The position numbers were made by a program, and so were the translations under genes. The notes beneath the pieces are model-generated. The model was given only the letters and a program-made list of their open reading frames with translations, had not been told where the DNA came from and made no database searches. Of a stretch of DNA of 10,826 nt, positions 5,283 through 10,826 are shown piece after piece (within the stretch, counting starts at the first letter, position 1; each line of letters opens with the position of its first letter). Source of the DNA: Erwinia sp. (lineage in GTDB: Bacteria; Pseudomonadota; Gammaproteobacteria; Enterobacterales; Enterobacteriaceae); NCBI GenBank assembly GCA_003512805.1, contig DOOK01000251.1, positions 1-10,826 on the forward strand. Direction: 5' to 3'.

Positions 5283-5610
5283 AATTGCCGTTGCATTAAG
5301 TTTGATACTGACTATGTTCAATGCCTGGGGGGCGACGGAGCAATCGTCGCTAACCTGCCAGGGTTCAGCAATTAGGGATGCAAAAAAACTGCTGTCATTC
5401 TATCGGGATAATGATGACAGGATCTCTGTTGATAAAAAAGTGACGCCTTTGGCAAAGATTAAGAATCCGCAAAATGCCATGCAAAAATTCGATGTTTTTG
5501 AAACCTGGGGATATATCTATAAAGGCAAATATCGTATGCGCTTTATGTACTATTCGGATGTTGATTGTCTCCTGATGGGAGAGGAAATACTGGAGTATGC
5601 AAATCTGTAA
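5272..5610 (+). CDS. Small exported two-cysteine protein, possible immunity protein
   Basis: The 112-residue product opens with a clear Sec signal peptide, MNIKIAVALSLILTMFNAWG, with cleavage likely near residues 20-21. The mature part is about 92 residues and has two cysteines, Cys29 and Cys99, that could form a disulfide in the periplasm. A charged middle (DAKKLLSFYRDNDDR) is followed by a strand-rich aromatic part (TWGYIYKGKYRMRFMYYSD) and ends LLMGEEILEYANL. I do not recognise a named family. The ATG at 5272 follows AGAGGGATCGCTCA. It overlaps the decayed GH19 gene by 11 bases, so the two were probably cotranscribed. Because GH19 enzymes attack the wall, a small periplasmic protein encoded directly behind one is a natural candidate for its cognate inhibitor or immunity protein. 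That role is inference. Confidence 0.8.
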   Translation: MNIKIAVALSLILTMFNAWGATEQSSLTCQGSAIRDAKKLLSFYRDNDDRISVDKKVTPLAKIKNPQNAMQKFDVFETWGYIYKGKYRMRFMYYSDVDCLLMGEEILEYANL

Positions 5611-6148
5611 GGATCATATTATCTACAGGCAGCACGTTTCTTATCCTGTAGTCACCCGCAATAAACAGACCAGTGCATTGCCTGACTAACTGCGCCATTG
5701 CAGGGGTTTTATTGGCACATTTCAGGAGGCAACCCTGTTTGATATTACAGAGGAAGCCTTGGAGCGTGAAGAGTCGGAGCGTACGCCAGCGCTGAATAAT
5801 CGACAGCACCGGCTACGTCGCCGCCAGTTTGTCGCAACGGGGTGGCGATAAGCAAGCGCAGCCGGGCACCCGCTATTGCTGGCGGGAGTACCGGGGAATT
5901 ACAGACGGGAATCTGCCAGCGTCAGGAAAGAAAAGCCCACTCAGAGCGCGGCGCACTCCCCTTTTGCGTCAGACAAACAGACTAAAAAGATGACCGTGCT
6001 GCCGCCTGGCAGATACCCGGCCCGTTAATGGCGGGCCTGTTTCGTGCGTGTAGCGAACGAAATGAAAGCATGAGTCCCCCCTTAAACATCTGCTGCCGCT
6101 CTCGCCTGTTCTGGCCGGATAAACAGCACAGCAGATCTGTTTTTTTGA
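5611..6148. other. Gene-poor stretch with degenerate frames
   Basis: No gene is supported. A plus frame at about 5686-5850 has no ATG or GTG; it has AGGAGG followed by CTG, and ends LRRRQFVATGWR. A frame after it (about 5799-5990) is also open but has no start. Hairpins occur at 5869-5886 (CCCGC/GCGGG) and 6019-6037 (GGCCCG/CGGGCC, followed by TGTTT). The stretch ends at the recombinase fragment and is probably debris of the same element. Confidence 0.5.
6019..6041 (+). terminator. Weak terminator-like hairpin
   Basis: GGCCCG, loop TTAATGG, CGGGCC, then TGTTTC: a 6-bp GC stem with a poor T-tract. No intact gene lies directly upstream. Confidence 0.3.
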
Positions 6149-6352
6149 CAGGCGCAACGAAGACCCTTGCCCGACATCCCCCTATCCGTTGTGCAGGAAA
6201 GGGGTTGGCAAAATATCAATATCCTTAGGCGATATGCTCACTTTTCATCAGGCCATTTATCCCTGCACGCCAGGCGTATTGATGATATTTTTAACCAGAA
6301 TGTCCCAAATCTGTCCCATACTGATTTTAAGAGTGGCACAAATAGCAATTAA
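6149..6352 (+). pseudogene. C-terminal fragment of a tyrosine recombinase (integrase)
   Basis: After a TGA at 6146-6148 the plus strand is open for 67 codons. It contains IPLSVVQERGWQNINILRRY followed by AHFSSGHLSLHARRIDD and IFNQNVPNLSHT. This is the end of the catalytic domain of phage-type integrases (usual form: PL..LQ..GW.s..Mv.RYAHl.p.HL..hA..id.if), including the nucleophile tyrosine in RRYAH. The other catalytic residues (the two Arg and the HxxR region) and the whole N-terminal part are missing, so the gene is a remnant. It ends 9 bases before yoaB, in keeping with an element once integrated at the edge of the conserved core. I see no tRNA beside it and could not define attachment repeats. 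Confidence 0.82.
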
Positions 6353-6361
6353 GGTTTTGAT

Positions 6362-6712
6362 ATGTCTAATGAAATAGTAAGAATCGACCCGGAACACCGC
6401 ATGTCAGAAGCGGTAGTGCATAACGATACGATTTATTACACCAGCGTACCGGAGAACCTGGACGAAGGCGCCGAAGCGCAGACTGCCAACGCGCTGGCGG
6501 TCATTGATCGTATTCTGACCCGACTGGGTTCAGATAAAAGCCGTATTCTGGACGCCACGATTTTTCTGGTGAACAAAGAGGATTTTCCGGCGATGAACCG
6601 CGCCTGGGATGCCTGGGTTTCGCCAGACAATGCGCCGGTACGCTGCACCGTGCAGGCCGGACTGATGAACCCGAAATATCTGGTTGAGATCAAAATTATC
6701 GCCGCCAGATAA
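6362..6712 (+). CDS. yoaB: RidA/YjgF-family protein YoaB
   Basis: The 116-residue product is close to E. coli YoaB throughout, with blocks TIYYTSVPENLD (23-34), RILDATIFLVNKEDFPAMNR and APVRCTVQAGLMNPKYLVEI (91-110). It belongs to the Rid superfamily of cytoplasmic trimers. The best-studied member, RidA, hydrolyses reactive enamines and imines such as 2-aminoacrylate. Arg94, in the APVRC block, corresponds to the conserved active-site arginine of the superfamily. YoaB itself has not been assigned a firm substrate that I recall. The start at 6362 follows TTAAGG with an acceptable gap. The gene is the first conserved one after the accessory region. It converges on yoaH and shares a strong hairpin with it. 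Confidence 0.95.
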   Translation: MSNEIVRIDPEHRMSEAVVHNDTIYYTSVPENLDEGAEAQTANALAVIDRILTRLGSDKSRILDATIFLVNKEDFPAMNRAWDAWVSPDNAPVRCTVQAGLMNPKYLVEIKIIAAR

Positions 6713-6718
6713 ACTGAT

Positions 6719-6738
6719 GGCGCACCGGTTGGTGCGCC
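6719..6738. terminator. Bidirectional hairpin between yoaB and yoaH
   Basis: GGCGCACC, loop GGTT, GGTGCGCC: a perfect 8-bp GC-rich stem placed 6 bases after each of the two convergent stop codons. T-tracts are poor on both sides, but the position fits a shared 3' end. Confidence 0.7.
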
Positions 6739-6744
6739 ACTCTG

Positions 6745-6990
6745 TTACTCTTCTTCGTCGTCAGCGTCGTCGTAATCAGCCCGCCCGCGCGCGTTTTCCT
6801 CACCTTCTTCATCTTCATCTTCATCGTCGAAACGAACGGCGATCATTTCGCCCGTATGCGTTTCGCGAATTTCAGCTGCCACCAGCTGGATAGCCTGCCC
6901 GCTGCTCATGCCGTCGGCCATCAGTTCCTGGATGCGCTCCACTGCCTGTTGCTGCTGCTCAAGCGACAGCGCCGGTAAACCACTAATCAT
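6745..6990 (-). CDS. yoaH: UPF0181 protein YoaH with extended acidic tail
   Basis: Residues 1-53 (start [20 protein letters not shown], then [20 protein letters not shown]) match the UPF0181 family protein YoaH of E. coli, which I recall as about 59 residues. This protein has 81. The extra part is an almost purely acidic tail ([11 protein letters not shown], then [11 protein letters not shown]), encoded by CTTCAT/GTCGTC-type trinucleotide runs that could vary in length by slippage. No function is established; the small helical N-terminal domain is cytoplasmic. The ATG at 6990 follows AGGAGCAATT, a strong ribosome binding site, and matches the family start, although the frame is open further up to 7107. 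It is divergent from pabB across 110 bases. Confidence 0.92.
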   Translation of the reverse strand: MISGLPALSLEQQQQAVERIQELMADGMSSGQAIQLVAAEIRETHTGEMIAVRFDDEDEDEEGEENARGRADYDDADDEEE

Positions 6991-7061
6991 AATTGCTCCT
7001 GTTTCAGTCGCGAGAAGTATTCCACGCGTAACAAACAGATGCCAGTAGCAGAAAAATATGT

Positions 7062-7080
7062 CAGGCTTATTGCCTGTTTT
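7062..7080 (+). promoter_or_regulatory. Hairpin with T-run just upstream of pabB
   Basis: CAGGC, loop TTATT, GCCTG, then TTTT, ending 20 bases before the pabB start codon. It has the form of a small intrinsic terminator, so it might attenuate pabB transcription or be incidental. No clear Shine-Dalgarno sequence precedes the pabB ATG. Confidence 0.3.
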
Positions 7081-7100
7081 AGTTCTGATCTGCTTAAACC

Positions 7101-8462
7101 ATGCCACCTGTTTATTATCCTCTGCAGTATACGCCCGAATCGCTCGGGGATCTGTTTACTGTTATTGCCCATCAGCCTTGGGCGATGCTGCTGGATTCCG
7201 GCTTTGCGGAACACAGCGACAATCGCTTCGATATTATGGTTGCCGATCCCATTGCCACTCTGGTCACCCGGGGCGGCCTGACCCGCATCATGCGTGACGG
7301 CCAGCTCACAGAAAGTGAGGCGGATCCGCTGGCTCTGCTGAACCAGTCGCTGCAAGAAAGCAATCTGCAGGCGACTGAAAACAGCGACTACCCTTTTCAG
7401 GGCGGCGCGCTGGGCCTGTTCGGTTACGATCTGGGGCGGCGTTTTGAGAAGCTGCCGCAGCTGGCGAAGCCGGATTTAACCACGCCTGATATGGCCGTCG
7501 GTCTCTATAACTGGGCGCTGATTGCCGATCACCACCGTCAGACTCTGACACTGGTGACGCATGGCGACGCCGAACAGCGGCTGCGCTGGCTGAAGGCACA
7601 AACGCCACTGCCGACGGAGCCTTTTCGCCTGACCAGCGACTGGGTTTCTAACATGAGCCGGGAAGCCTATGGCGAGAAGTTCCGCCAGGTTCAGGCGTTT
7701 TTGCGCAGCGGCGATTGCTATCAAATTAACCTGGCGCAGCGCTTTCAGGCCCGCTACAGCGGTGATGAATGGCAGGCGTACAGGACATTAACCCGCCAGA
7801 ACCGGGCGCCTTTCAGCGCCTTTGTCCGCCTGCCTGACAGTACGATATTAAGCCTTTCGCCCGAGCGCTTTCTGCAGAGTGCAGAGGGCAAAATTGTCAC
7901 TCGTCCAATTAAAGGTACGCTGCCGCGCCTGAGCGATCCGCAGGCAGACCGTCGTCAGGCAGAAAAGCTGGCGCAGTCGCCTAAGGATCGGGCGGAAAAC
8001 CTGATGATTGTCGATCTGCTGCGCAACGATATTGGCCGCGTGGCTGTACCCGGCACGGTAAAAGTCCCGGAGCTGTTTGTGGTGGAACCTTTCCCGGCGG
8101 TACATCATCTGGTCAGCACCATCACCGGCACGCTGAAACCGGAGCTAACGGCCTGCGATCTGCTGCGCGCCTGTTTCCCCGGCGGCTCTATTACCGGCGC
8201 TCCGAAAGTGCGGGCGATGGCTATTATTGATGAACTTGAACCGCACCGTCGCCATGCCTGGTGCGGCAGTATTGGCTACCTCAGCGTCTGTGGCCGCATG
8301 GACACCAACATCACTATCCGTACGCTAACGGCGGAAAATGGCCAACTTTACTGTAGCGCAGGCGGTGGTATCGTCGCCGACAGCGATGAGCAGGCGGAAT
8401 ATCAGGAAACGTTTGACAAGGTAAACCGTATTCTTCCCTGCCTGGAGCACTATCATGCCTGA
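7101..8462 (+). CDS. pabB: Aminodeoxychorismate synthase component 1, PabB
   Basis: PabB converts chorismate to 4-amino-4-deoxychorismate, using ammonia passed from the glutaminase PabA, in the cytoplasm; PabC then releases p-aminobenzoate for folate. The 453 residues equal the E. coli length. The N-terminal domain (1-170) carries [19 protein letters not shown] (98-116), and the chorismate-binding domain follows (about 185-450). Diagnostic motifs are SLSPERF (251-257), RPIKGTLPR (268-276) with Lys271 as the catalytic lysine that separates PabB from TrpE (which has alanine there), [19 protein letters not shown] (296-314) and [13 protein letters not shown] (361-373). All are intact. nudL starts inside its last codons, so the two are translationally coupled. 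The start lacks an obvious ribosome binding site but fits family length. Confidence 0.97.
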   Translation: MPPVYYPLQYTPESLGDLFTVIAHQPWAMLLDSGFAEHSDNRFDIMVADPIATLVTRGGLTRIMRDGQLTESEADPLALLNQSLQESNLQATENSDYPFQGGALGLFGYDLGRRFEKLPQLAKPDLTTPDMAVGLYNWALIADHHRQTLTLVTHGDAEQRLRWLKAQTPLPTEPFRLTSDWVSNMSREAYGEKFRQVQAFLRSGDCYQINLAQRFQARYSGDEWQAYRTLTRQNRAPFSAFVRLPDSTILSLSPERFLQSAEGKIVTRPIKGTLPRLSDPQADRRQAEKLAQSPKDRAENLMIVDLLRNDIGRVAVPGTVKVPELFVVEPFPAVHHLVSTITGTLKPELTACDLLRACFPGGSITGAPKVRAMAIIDELEPHRRHAWCGSIGYLSVCGRMDTNITIRTLTAENGQLYCSAGGGIVADSDEQAEYQETFDKVNRILPCLEHYHA

Positions 8463-9027
8463 TTCGTCACCGACGCTGCAGCAGTTCATCACCCGTTTTC
8501 TGCTGCAGCGGCCCGAGCCTGCCGTGCTTCAGCTGCCCACACGTCAGGCGGCAGTGCTGGTGCCGATTATTAACCGCCCGCGGCCTACGTTGCTGCTGAC
8601 CCGACGCGCCGCCACGCTGCGCAAACACGCCGGGCAGGTCGCCTTCCCCGGCGGAATGCGGGATGATGAAGATCGGTCATTGATTCACACCGCGCTGCGT
8701 GAAGCGCAGGAAGAAGTGGCAATTCCGCCAGAAAATGTCCAGGTCATCGGCGTGCTGCCGCCCGTCACCAGCAGCACCGGCTTTCAGGTCACGCCTGTAG
8801 TGGGCATCCTGCCCGATCGTCTTGCCTGGCAGGCCAACGAAGCGGAAGTGGAATCGGTATTCGAAATGCCGCTCCAGGAGGCGTTACGGCTGGGCCGCTA
8901 TTCGCCGTTGGATATTCATCGCCACAGTGCGACGCACCGGGTCTGGCTTTCCTGGTTTGACGACTATTTTATCTGGGGCATGACTGCGGGCATTATCCGG
9001 CAGCTCAGCCTACAGACAGCAGAGTAG
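8455..9027 (+). CDS. nudL: Coenzyme A Nudix hydrolase, NudL
   Basis: The 190-residue protein matches E. coli NudL (YeaB), a Nudix enzyme expected to split coenzyme A into 3',5'-ADP and 4'-phosphopantetheine in the cytoplasm. The CoA-specific signature [13 protein letters not shown] lies at 55-67, directly followed by a Nudix helix [11 protein letters not shown] (80-90) with the metal-binding REAxEE glutamates. After it come [20 protein letters not shown] (97-116) and the C-terminal [20 protein letters not shown] (161-180). The ATG overlaps the end of pabB by 8 bases and is preceded by GGAG within pabB, so coupling is likely; E. coli has the same gene pair. No intrinsic terminator follows directly, but a terminator-like hairpin lies at 9149-9193. 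Confidence 0.96.
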   Translation: MPDSSPTLQQFITRFLLQRPEPAVLQLPTRQAAVLVPIINRPRPTLLLTRRAATLRKHAGQVAFPGGMRDDEDRSLIHTALREAQEEVAIPPENVQVIGVLPPVTSSTGFQVTPVVGILPDRLAWQANEAEVESVFEMPLQEALRLGRYSPLDIHRHSATHRVWLSWFDDYFIWGMTAGIIRQLSLQTAE

Positions 9028-9118
9028 CGCTTTCGCACAAAATAGCGCCGGTTACCCACTTTGCCAGCGGTTTAAAATGAAAGGGAGAGAAAATTCCCTG
9101 TTTTAGTTTGCCTGCCCC

Positions 9119-9146
9119 TTCACAATTAGCGTAAATCCTTTATATT
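9119..9146 (+). promoter_or_regulatory. Sigma-70-like promoter upstream of sdaA
   Basis: TTCACA, 16-bp spacer, TATATT. If used, transcription would start near 9153 and give sdaA a leader of about 205 bases with a hairpin directly after the start. Confidence 0.4.
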
Positions 9147-9148
9147 GC

Positions 9149-9193
9149 AGCGCAAATACGTGGCCCCGAACAGAACGGGCTGCGCTTTGTTTT
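9149..9193 (+). terminator. Terminator-like compound hairpin in the nudL-sdaA gap
   Basis: An outer stem AGCGCA/TGCGCT (9149-9154 and 9181-9186) encloses an inner CCCG-aacagaa-CGGG stem, and TTTGTTTT-like sequence follows. It is either the 3' end of the pabB-nudL transcript or an attenuator for sdaA. Confidence 0.5.
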
Positions 9194-9358
9194 GCCTTAA
9201 TTAAGATTGGCCAGAAAAAAGGCGCAAAACTGAATGTGATGCGGCTAGCAATAACTTTCCTGCCAGAAGAAGATTAGTTTATTTCATGCGACTATCGTTC
9301 CCATGATGATTACCATTGAATACTATCCAGCAATTTACTGCGGACCCGGGAGCAGAAT

Positions 9359-10723
9359 GTGATTAGCGTTTTCGACATGTTTAAGATCGGCATTGGCCCA
9401 TCCAGTTCCCACACGGTGGGACCCATGAAAGCCGGCAAACAGTTTGTTGACGATCTGGTCAGCCTGGGCAAATTAACGGATGTCACGCGTGTTGCCGTAG
9501 ACGTTTATGGTTCGCTTTCCCTGACCGGTAAAGGGCACCATACCGATATCGCGATTATTATGGGCCTGTCGGGCGCCTCGCCGGAAAGCGTGGATATTGA
9601 CGGCATTCCGGCCTTTATTCGTGACGTAGAAACGCGGCAGCGTCTGCTGCTGGCCGCAGGCGCGCACGAAGTCGATTTCCCACGCGAAGGCGGCATGGTA
9701 TTTCGCAGCGATAACCTCTCTTTGCACGAGAACGGCATGCGCATTCACGCCTTTGCCGGTGAAGAGCTGATCTACAGCAAAACCTACTATTCTATCGGCG
9801 GCGGCTTTATCGTTGACGAAGAGCATTTCGGCCAGTCCACGCTGAACGAAGTCTCGGTACCCTATCCGTTTAACTCCGCGAAAGAAATGCTGGCGCACTG
9901 CCATGAAACAGGTTTGTCGCTTTCCGGTATGGTAATGAAAAACGAGCTGGCGCTGCACAGTCGCGCGGAGATCGAGCACTATTTCGCGGACGTCTGGCAG
10001 AGTATGCGCGACTGTATCGATCGCGGGCTGAATACCGAAGGCGTTCTGCCTGGCCCACTGCGCGTTCCGCGTCGCGCCGCCGCGCTGCGTCGCTTGCTGG
10101 TTTCCTCAGACAAGCTCTCCAGCGACCCCATGAACGTTATCGACTGGGTAAACATGTTCGCGCTGGCCGTTAACGAAGAGAACGCGGCAGGCGGACGGGT
10201 GGTGACGGCGCCGACTAACGGCGCTTGCGGTATCGTGCCGGCCGTGCTGGCCTATTACGATCACTTTATCGCCTCGGTCAGTCCCGATATCTTTATCCGT
10301 TATTTTCTGGCCGCTGGCGCGGTAGGTATTCTGTATAAGATGAACGCTTCTATTTCCGGTGCGGAAGTCGGCTGCCAGGGCGAAGTGGGCGTCGCCTGTT
10401 CAATGGCGGCGGCGGGACTGGCAGAGCTGCTGGGTGCCAGCCCGGAGCAGGTCTGCGTGGCGGCAGAAATCGGCATGGAACACAATTTGGGTCTGACCTG
10501 CGATCCGGTAGCCGGTCAGGTCCAGGTTCCCTGTATTGAGCGTAATGCTATCGCTTCGGTAAAAGCGATTAACTCAGCGCGCATGGCGATGCGCCGCACC
10601 AGCGAAGCACGCGTGTCGCTGGATAAAGTCATTGAAACCATGTACGAAACCGGCAAGGACATGAACGCCAAATACCGCGAAACGTCTCGCGGCGGTCTGG
10701 CAATAAAAGTACAGTGTGACTGA
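9359..10723 (+). CDS. sdaA: L-serine deaminase I (iron-sulfur), SdaA
   Basis: SdaA deaminates L-serine to pyruvate and ammonia with a catalytic [4Fe-4S] cluster. The 454 residues equal E. coli SdaA in length and are very similar throughout. The N-terminal domain begins [20 protein letters not shown] (1-20), with the SSSHT phosphate/serine-binding loop. The catalytic domain has [15 protein letters not shown] (282-296). Cluster cysteines are Cys339, Cys381 and Cys392, with the 42- and 11-residue spacing known from the family; the C-terminal Cys453 is the tail cysteine seen in type 2 enzymes to occupy the active site until substrate binds. The start is GTG, as in E. coli, behind GGGAGCAGAAT. It forms a single unit with its own upstream region and a terminator. 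Confidence 0.98.
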   Translation: MISVFDMFKIGIGPSSSHTVGPMKAGKQFVDDLVSLGKLTDVTRVAVDVYGSLSLTGKGHHTDIAIIMGLSGASPESVDIDGIPAFIRDVETRQRLLLAAGAHEVDFPREGGMVFRSDNLSLHENGMRIHAFAGEELIYSKTYYSIGGGFIVDEEHFGQSTLNEVSVPYPFNSAKEMLAHCHETGLSLSGMVMKNELALHSRAEIEHYFADVWQSMRDCIDRGLNTEGVLPGPLRVPRRAAALRRLLVSSDKLSSDPMNVIDWVNMFALAVNEENAAGGRVVTAPTNGACGIVPAVLAYYDHFIASVSPDIFIRYFLAAGAVGILYKMNASISGAEVGCQGEVGVACSMAAAGLAELLGASPEQVCVAAEIGMEHNLGLTCDPVAGQVQVPCIERNAIASVKAINSARMAMRRTSEARVSLDKVIETMYETGKDMNAKYRETSRGGLAIKVQCD

Positions 10724-10728
10724 TTTCC

Positions 10729-10756
10729 CCAGCGCCCTTTGCGGCGCTGGCTTTTC
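10729..10756 (+). terminator. Rho-independent terminator of sdaA
   Basis: CCAGCGCC, loop with CTTTGC, GGCGCTGG, then CTTTTCT: an 8-bp GC stem with a short T-tract, 6 bases after the sdaA stop. Confidence 0.85.
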
Positions 10757-10826
10757 TCCTGCCGCTCCCCTTTGCTTCTTTCAACCAGCAAGCGCCTGTT
10801 TAAACCCGTTTTTCCTTTCCGGGAAC

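Larger units (their letters stand above)
9028..9358. other. nudL-sdaA intergenic region, 331 bases
   Basis: No coding sequence is seen. The region holds a promoter-like pair (9119-9146), a compound terminator-like hairpin (9149-9193), a CRP-like half-matched site TGTGA-N6-TAGCA (9235-9250) and a weak TTCCCA-17-TACTAT pair nearer sdaA. In E. coli, sdaA is repressed by Lrp; the A/T-rich sections could bind Lrp, but I see no convincing consensus. Confidence 0.5.

Noticed and set aside
7172..7724. Several minus frames inside pabB
   Set aside because: Antisense shadows of a GC-rich gene whose plus frame matches PabB over its full length.
9473..9979. 168-codon minus frame within sdaA
   Set aside because: Antisense shadow; the plus frame is unambiguous SdaA.

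Overview
The window looks like an enterobacterial chromosome, probably Erwiniaceae-like (Erwinia, Pantoea or Mixta). This is inferred from protein resemblance recalled from memory; no search was run. The right 4.5 kb is a conserved core block, yoaB, yoaH, pabB, nudL and sdaA, in the order I recall from E. coli. It is GC-rich and tightly packed. The left 6.3 kb is an accessory region: lower in GC, gene-poor, and full of small genes, gene fragments and inverted repeats.

Left arm (1-2462), mostly minus strand: a 45-residue single-pass membrane protein (122-259), a DUF4186 protein (404-823), a possible 25-codon ORF with a strong ribosome binding site (892-969), a reading frame with no start codon (1031-1228) and a DUF1275 (YoaK-type) membrane protein (1248-1964). 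An unrecognised short frame lies at 2149-2319.

Middle (2463-4827): an orphan 67-residue acidic protein with its own terminator (2463-2705), then about 1 kb without a recognisable gene. That kilobase holds five tandem 21-22 bp iteron-like repeats (3227-3335) and two copies of a 19-bp element built on TGTACAGCTTT. The second copy sits directly upstream of ycgZ and ymgA, small connector proteins of the family that ties blue light and temperature signals to Rcs signalling and biofilm in E. coli. A strong hairpin follows at 4393-4424.

Right accessory part (4828-6361): a broken glycoside hydrolase family 19 (lysozyme/chitinase-like) gene is followed, with overlap, by an intact gene for a small exported two-cysteine protein. 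I read the pair as a decayed wall-degrading toxin and its surviving periplasmic immunity protein. About 540 bases without a recognised gene follow. Then comes the C-terminal end of a tyrosine recombinase with its catalytic tyrosine, stopping 9 bases before yoaB, which marks the edge of an old integrated element.

Core (6362-10826): YoaB (RidA family) converges on YoaH across a strong shared hairpin. YoaH is divergent from pabB. PabB makes aminodeoxychorismate for folate; nudL overlaps it by 8 bases and encodes a coenzyme A Nudix hydrolase. sdaA, with a GTG start, encodes the iron-sulfur L-serine deaminase and sits behind a 331-base gap holding promoter-like and terminator-like signals. A terminator closes sdaA.
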